The notes under the pieces were generated by a model. It was given only the letters and a program-made list of their open reading frames with translations. It searched no databases and was not told the origin of the DNA. Both the position numbers and the translations under genes were made by a program. Shown here piece after piece: positions 59,493-64,000 of a DNA stretch of 64,000 bases. Every line of letters starts with the position of its first letter. The first letter of the stretch is position 1. Source of the DNA: Pseudonocardia sp. (lineage in GTDB: Bacteria; Actinomycetota; Actinomycetes; Mycobacteriales; Pseudonocardiaceae); assembly GCF_025965585.1 (NCBI RefSeq), contig NZ_JAOPWR010000208.1, positions 1-64,000 of the forward strand, read 5' to 3'.

Positions 59493-61159
59493 CACGCTGC
59501 CTCCTCGGTAGTTGCCGAACGGTCGGGCGGATCGCCGCCGGCCACGAGTTGGGCGGCGTCGTAGTCGGCTTTCCAGCGTTGTCGCTCGGAGATCGCAGCC
59601 AGGAGCAACGCGGGTCGGGTGGGCACGTCCGGGTCGCCGGCCTTCGTGCGTTCCCACTCGAACGGCCCGTCGTCCACCGCGTAGCCGGGCCGCACGCCGG
59701 CGCGGTCGAGAAGTTGCCGAACGAACGCCGAGCGCTCAGCCCGGTGATCGTCCAGGGTCTTCCCGGACCACTTGCGCGAGACCAAGACGCGGCGCCCGGC
59801 GATGCCCAGGTGCTCCGGCTTGTGCGCCTTGCCCTTGCACTGGCCCGGCACCGTGGCCAGGCGGGCGCCCTTGGGCTGGATGCCGTAGAGCAGCCACACT
59901 CCGCAGCGCGGCGAGCACGGCGTGACGCGGAGTTCGGCGACCAAGCGGTCACGGTGCCGGCGGGCCCGGTCGGTGGCGCTGTCGGCGAGGCCGGCGGCGT
60001 GGGCGACGTCCTTGGTCAGGTACTTGGTGAGGTAGCCGATGTGCCGGCCGGCTTCCTCGGTGCCGCCGAGGATGCCCTTCACGTGGACCTGCGCCCCGAA
60101 CGTCACCACGTGCGCGGGCGCGTTGAGGTCTTCGCAGGCGTCGTCGAAGGTGGGCAGGGGTTCTCGGGTGTCGGGGTCGACGAATCCCTTGGTGCGGTCG
60201 TCCCACCGGGGCACGTGGTCGCCGCGGTAGCGGATCTCGTCGTGGGCCGGCCACCACACCTGGTGATAGGTGGCGGCCGCGATCGCCCGCAGCTCCGCTC
60301 GCGGGATGGTCCCGCGGATAGCGGCATGGAAGTGCGGCGCCCCGCGCCGTTGCGGCTCGATGGTGCCGAAGTACTGGACATCCCAGCCCACGCACCGGCG
60401 GGTGTTCTGCCAGAACCGGTCCAGCAGGGCCGGGAAGTGGATCGCGTCCCGGGCGGCACGTCGGTAGTCGTAGCGGTCGGGGTCGAGCGCGGCCCCGTCT
60501 CCGTCCACCCGCCCATAGCTGTCCAGGGTGAGCGTCAGGAAGGTGGAGGGCCGGTACTTCTGCCGGAAGACCTGCCCGAGCGTGCGTTTCTCCACCGGCC
60601 GGCGCGGGAGGTTGGGTGCGTCCTGCCGCCGCCGGGTCGAGCGCTTGCGGGCGGGGCGGTCGGGTGGGTCGAGGGGTTCGAGCCGGCCGCGTACCCCGAG
60701 GCCGCGTAGTTGCTCGTCGACGACCTCGACGGCGTCGCGGATCTCCTCACACTCGGTGTCGTCGCCGTCGGCGCGGGCGAGCTGGTAGGCGGCGTGCAGA
60801 TCGGCCCGGACCGCCATGAGTTCCTTCTGCGCCTCCGAAGGGTCGGCCGGCTTGACGAGGGGTTCGTGCTCGAGGTGCCAGCCTTCCCGGCACTGGACCA
60901 TCCGCAGGCGGCGTTGCTTCTCCGCGCACGGCGGGCAGATGTCGTCGCGGCGGGCCCCGCACGGCACCGGCACCACATCGACGCGGCCCGAGGTGAGATC
61001 GATGCGGCGCAGGGCCAGGGGTCGGACGCAGACGCCGTGATCCTCGGCGAGCTGCCGGGCGACATCGCCGGTGAGGGCGAGCAGGGCCTTCTGTGCGCGG
61101 GTGAGCTGGTCCTGATCCACCCACTCCGGAGCATCGGTCATGGTGGTCTCGGTGGTCAT
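59492..61159 (-). CDS. RepSA-like rolling-circle replication initiator
   Basis: CPPCAEKQRRLRMVQCREGWHLEHEP; HUH motif RRGAPHFHAAIRG; YLTKYLTKDV. Confidence 0.9.
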   Translation of the reverse strand: MTTETTMTDAPEWVDQDQLTRAQKALLALTGDVARQLAEDHGVCVRPLALRRIDLTSGRVDVVPVPCGARRDDICPPCAEKQRRLRMVQCREGWHLEHEPLVKPADPSEAQKELMAVRADLHAAYQLARADGDDTECEEIRDAVEVVDEQLRGLGVRGRLEPLDPPDRPARKRSTRRRQDAPNLPRRPVEKRTLGQVFRQKYRPSTFLTLTLDSYGRVDGDGAALDPDRYDYRRAARDAIHFPALLDRFWQNTRRCVGWDVQYFGTIEPQRRGAPHFHAAIRGTIPRAELRAIAAATYHQVWWPAHDEIRYRGDHVPRWDDRTKGFVDPDTREPLPTFDDACEDLNAPAHVVTFGAQVHVKGILGGTEEAGRHIGYLTKYLTKDVAHAAGLADSATDRARRHRDRLVAELRVTPCSPRCGVWLLYGIQPKGARLATVPGQCKGKAHKPEHLGIAGRRVLVSRKWSGKTLDDHRAERSAFVRQLLDRAGVRPGYAVDDGPFEWERTKAGDPDVPTRPALLLAAISERQRWKADYDAAQLVAGGDPPDRSATTEEAA

Positions 61160-62736
61160 CGGGTGCCTCCGGCAGGGAGGGGGACGGGCTTCCACAACGA
61201 CGGGGCCTGCTCGGGGATGGCCGCGTGGACAGGCCGGGTGACGAAGGTTTCGAGGTGCTTGATCGTCTCGTCGGGCACCCACCCGGCCCGCACCCGCACT
61301 GGTTCGCGGATGCCCTCGCCGAACAGGTACCCGACACCCGGCTCCGATTCGCCGATGCGGTTGGCCCAGGCGCCGCGGTCGTAGGCGTGCTCACCGAGCA
61401 CCATGCTGACGTGGCTCTTGGACGCGACGCGCAGGCAGATGCGGCGCGGGAACAGCTCCCGGACCGGGACGGTGTCCTTGGTCGGCTCCTGCACGTAGCC
61501 GCGCACGGTGTAGCCCAGAGCCCGGCCCTGGGTGGTCAGCAACGCCACCCTCTCAGTGATCGCTTCCCGGGTCTTACGGTCCCCGACGTAGCGCACGAGG
61601 GCGCCGATCTCGTCGAACTCGACGAGTTCGAGGGGGTGCTCGCGGCTGATCGGCACGGTCCGGACCCGTCCGGCGAACTCGACCTTCCGGGCTTCCATCC
61701 CGGCCACCAGGTCATCGAGCAGGTCGAGGGCGTCGCGCGAGGTGACGGCGTAGCGGTGGAAGACCCGGCGGCCGTAGGCCAGTTCCATGGCCTTCGGGTC
61801 GATCCCGGAGACGCGGACGAGGCCGTCGCGGATGGCCGGGGCGATGGACACGATGGGCGCCCACATCACCGAGTTCTTCCCCGCCCCCGTCGACCCGGCC
61901 GTGAGGGTGTGCCCTCCGGCGAGGGGTTGGTGCCAGTCGGTGCCGTACTCGGTGCGCCCGGATCACACCTTGCGCAGGTCCAGCCCCGCGCCGGCCACAC
62001 CCGCCAGGGCGCCGAGGTCGGTGCAGGGGACAACGTCGGCGAGGCGGTCGCGGCGCTGGTAATCGATCGACACCAGGTTCGGCCCGAGTTCGCGAATCTG
62101 GCAGCGGGCCACGCCCCGGGCGACTGCCAGCGAGCGGGCGGCCTGGTCGAAGTCCTCCGGTGTCTGCCCCGCCACCAGGCGCACGCGGACTTCGTCCCAG
62201 GAGGCGCCCGAGCGCACCCCGATCACCCGCGGCGACTGGTCACGGCGGGGCGCGGCCTTGGGCGGGACGGCGGAGCGGCGGAAGGGGTTGACCTGCACCG
62301 TCACCCCGGGCCCGTGATCGGCGACGGTGAGCCCGCAGGCGCGCAGCCATCGCGGCATGCGCGGGGCGTAGACGATCCAGCGCTGCCACCACGCCCGAAG
62401 CCACCGGCCCGCCAGCGGCTCGAAGGACTCCCGAGCAGCCCAGCGCCAGCCGAGCAGCCCGACCGCGACCACGGCGGCGGTGATGGTGAGGGAGAGCCAG
62501 CCGAGCCAGTAGCACCAGACCACCACCGCAGTTGTGGTGAGGCTGGTGCGCCAGTGGCGGACGATCTGCCGCCCGGCCCACCACAGCCCCTTGACCGCGA
62601 GCCACGCGGTCACGAACACCACGGCGATCGCGGCGGCGGCTTCCAGGATCTTGGTGACGGCCTGCCCGACCTTGTGCAGCACCCACAGCCCCGCGCCGGC
62701 CCCGGTCAGGACGAGGAGGAGTTGTCCGGTGGTCAT
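61156..62736 (-). pseudogene. FtsK/SpoIIIE-type TraSA transfer protein interrupted by one in-frame TGA (61963-61965)
   Basis: N-terminal TM part ends ...GAGLDLRKV-TGA; same frame continues SGRTEYGTDWHQPLAGGHTLTAGSTGAGKNSVMWAPIVSIAPAI... Confidence 0.82.
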
Positions 62737-63062
62737 CACGCGACCTCCCGAACCAACGCCCCAGCCGGAGATCCCCAGCGCTGGTGGGCGGCCTGGCGGG
62801 TGACCCCGAGCCGGGAGGCGATCTCGCCCCACGAGTAGCCGGCCGCCCGCAGCCCGACCACCGCATCGGCGATCGCGGCTTCAAGGTCAGCCGCGAGCGC
62901 CGCGAGGTGGGGGAGGGCGTCGACGTCCCCGGTGGTGATGCGCCGGCCAGCAGCGCGCAGGATGCGGCGGGAGAAGGCGGTGAACTCGTCGTTCTCCATC
63001 ACCCGCCGTACCCCACCCGGTGTCAAGCCGGTCTTGACAGTCGACCGCGACCGCGGGCTCAT
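62736..63062 (-). CDS. HTH-containing AICE hypothetical protein
   Basis: YSWGEIASRLGVTRQAAHQRWGSPAGAL. Confidence 0.75.
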   Translation of the reverse strand: MSPRSRSTVKTGLTPGGVRRVMENDEFTAFSRRILRAAGRRITTGDVDALPHLAALAADLEAAIADAVVGLRAAGYSWGEIASRLGVTRQAAHQRWGSPAGALVREVA

Positions 63063-63349
63063 GCGGCCACCGCCCCGGACCCGGCGACCGGGAGCCGCTC
63101 CGCGAGGAACAGGGCGTGTCGCTCGTCGGGAGTCGTGCCACCGATGACACCCCACCGGTGCGCCGGGTCCTCCCCGGCCATTGCGTCGAGCAGGCACGCA
63201 GCCTGAACAGGGCAGCGTGCGCAGACCCGCTTGGCCAGCTCCACGGCCGGCGCGGTCGAGGTGACGTCGACGGGGTAGAAGATCTCCGGGTCCGCATCCG
63301 CGCACAGCGCGCGGGTGCGCCAGTCCCGCCCGGCCGGTTCGCGGATCAT
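63059..63349 (-). CDS. WhiB-like transcription factor
   Basis: WRTRALCADADPEIFYPV...AKRVCARCPVQAACLLDAM...RWGVIGGTTPDER. Confidence 0.9.
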   Translation of the reverse strand: MIREPAGRDWRTRALCADADPEIFYPVDVTSTAPAVELAKRVCARCPVQAACLLDAMAGEDPAHRWGVIGGTTPDERHALFLAERLPVAGSGAVAA

Positions 63350-63489
63350 GCCGACACCCCCAGCTCAGCCCAGTTCGACAGCGCGCCGGCCGCATCGGAG
63401 GTAGGCCGACGTTCGGCACGGGCCTGCCAGTCCGCGGCGGAGTCGCGCCAGAACCGGGCCCGGTCCTGCTCGGTGTACTGAGCGGTCAT
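63346..63489 (-). CDS. Small AICE hypothetical protein
   Basis: MTAQYTEQDRARFWRDSAADWQARAERRPTSDAAGALSNWAELGVSA; overlaps whiB start. Confidence 0.45.
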   Translation of the reverse strand: MTAQYTEQDRARFWRDSAADWQARAERRPTSDAAGALSNWAELGVSA

Positions 63490-63734
63490 CGCGGCCTTCC
63501 CGAACAGCGCGCCGTGCGGGTGCGGGAACTGGTATGCCTCGCGGGCCAGCACGCCCACCACGCCGACGTGCGGGCGCAGACCAGGGCCAGGCGGGCGCAG
63601 CGGGCGACGTTCTCCCAGTCGTCGCGGTGCGGCATGTCCAGGGCGGCCCGCTGGTCGGCGCCGCAGGCGTCGAGCGCGGCCGCGAGGCGGGCCACGAACT
63701 CGTTCGCGGTCATGAACTCGTCGGTGGTGCTCAT
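63486..63734 (-). CDS. AICE hypothetical protein
   Basis: MSTTDEFMTANEFVARLAAALDACGADQRAALDMPHRDDWENVARCARLALV. Confidence 0.5.
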   Translation of the reverse strand: MSTTDEFMTANEFVARLAAALDACGADQRAALDMPHRDDWENVARCARLALVCARTSAWWACWPARHTSSRTRTARCSGRPR

Positions 63735-63844
63735 CTAGGTTGGTGTCCTTCCGGATGCTCGGTTCCTTTGCCAGGGGTTGGGATTTCCAGGGAGATCAGG
63801 AGGGGAGCCCGGTTGCCGCCGAGCTCCCCTCCGCCAGCACTGGG

Positions 63845-64000
63845 TCAAGCCGCCTCCGAGTTCGCCCGCGGCGTCGGCTTCGAGCCCTGCTGTGGGGCCC
63901 GCATGCCGGTGGCGCGGATGCTGTAGGCGACCCGGTTGCGCTTGTCGTCCAGGTACGGGGTGACGGTCAGGCCCTCGAACTCGACCGGCCGGAACGGCAT
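63845..64000 (-). CDS. Small AICE hypothetical protein, at window edge (may extend)
   Basis: MPFRPVEFEGLTVTPYLDDKRNRVAYSIRATGMRAPQQGSKPTPRANSEAA. Confidence 0.5.
   Translation of the reverse strand: MPFRPVEFEGLTVTPYLDDKRNRVAYSIRATGMRAPQQGSKPTPRANSEAA

Larger units (their letters stand above)
57891..64000. mobile_element. AICE-type actinobacterial integrative element integrated at tRNA-Ser(CGA); right end outside window
   Basis: Ordered int-xis-HUH Rep-FtsK/TraSA-HTH-WhiB genes directly downstream of the tRNA 3' end. Confidence 0.85.

Overview
This 64 kb window is very GC-rich actinobacterial chromosome, probably Pseudonocardia-like (lineage inferred from protein style only). Most of it is ordinary single-copy metabolism: transporters, hydrolases, NHEJ Ku/ligase, prephenate dehydrogenase, TadA, an LCP protein and an ECF42-type sigma factor with its DGPF partner. 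Three tRNA loci carry integration signatures. (i) tRNA-Ser(UGA) at the left edge is followed by a decayed tyrosine integrase and a graveyard of gene fragments, including a frameshifted IS5-type transposase. (ii) tRNA-Ser(GCU)/tRNA-Arg(ACG) is followed by a ~3.5 kb island (Zn-ADH-like + Gfo/Idh/MocA operon, divergent GT4) that ends in a frameshifted integrase remnant. (iii) tRNA-Ser(CGA) is followed by an AICE-type integrative element (int-xis-HUH Rep-FtsK/TraSA-HTH-WhiB) that runs off the right edge; its FtsK/TraSA reading frame is interrupted by a single in-frame TGA just before the Walker A motif. Two catabolic clusters stand out: an FMO/Baeyer-Villiger monooxygenase/SRPBCC/LLM/esterase cluster (35-41.7 kb), and a PaaX/salicylyl-CoA-hydroxylase-like/AMP-ligase/maleylpyruvate isomerase-like cluster (42-47 kb) with no visible ring-cleavage dioxygenase. 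I saw no CRISPR array, no rRNA and no convincing new defence system. The most interesting items are the interrupted transfer gene, the split bi-domain oxidoreductase island, an atypical response regulator, an orphan phage-tail/eCIS-like small protein and a monooxygenase with a shrunken OYE-like tail. No searches were run; all family calls come from reading motifs.
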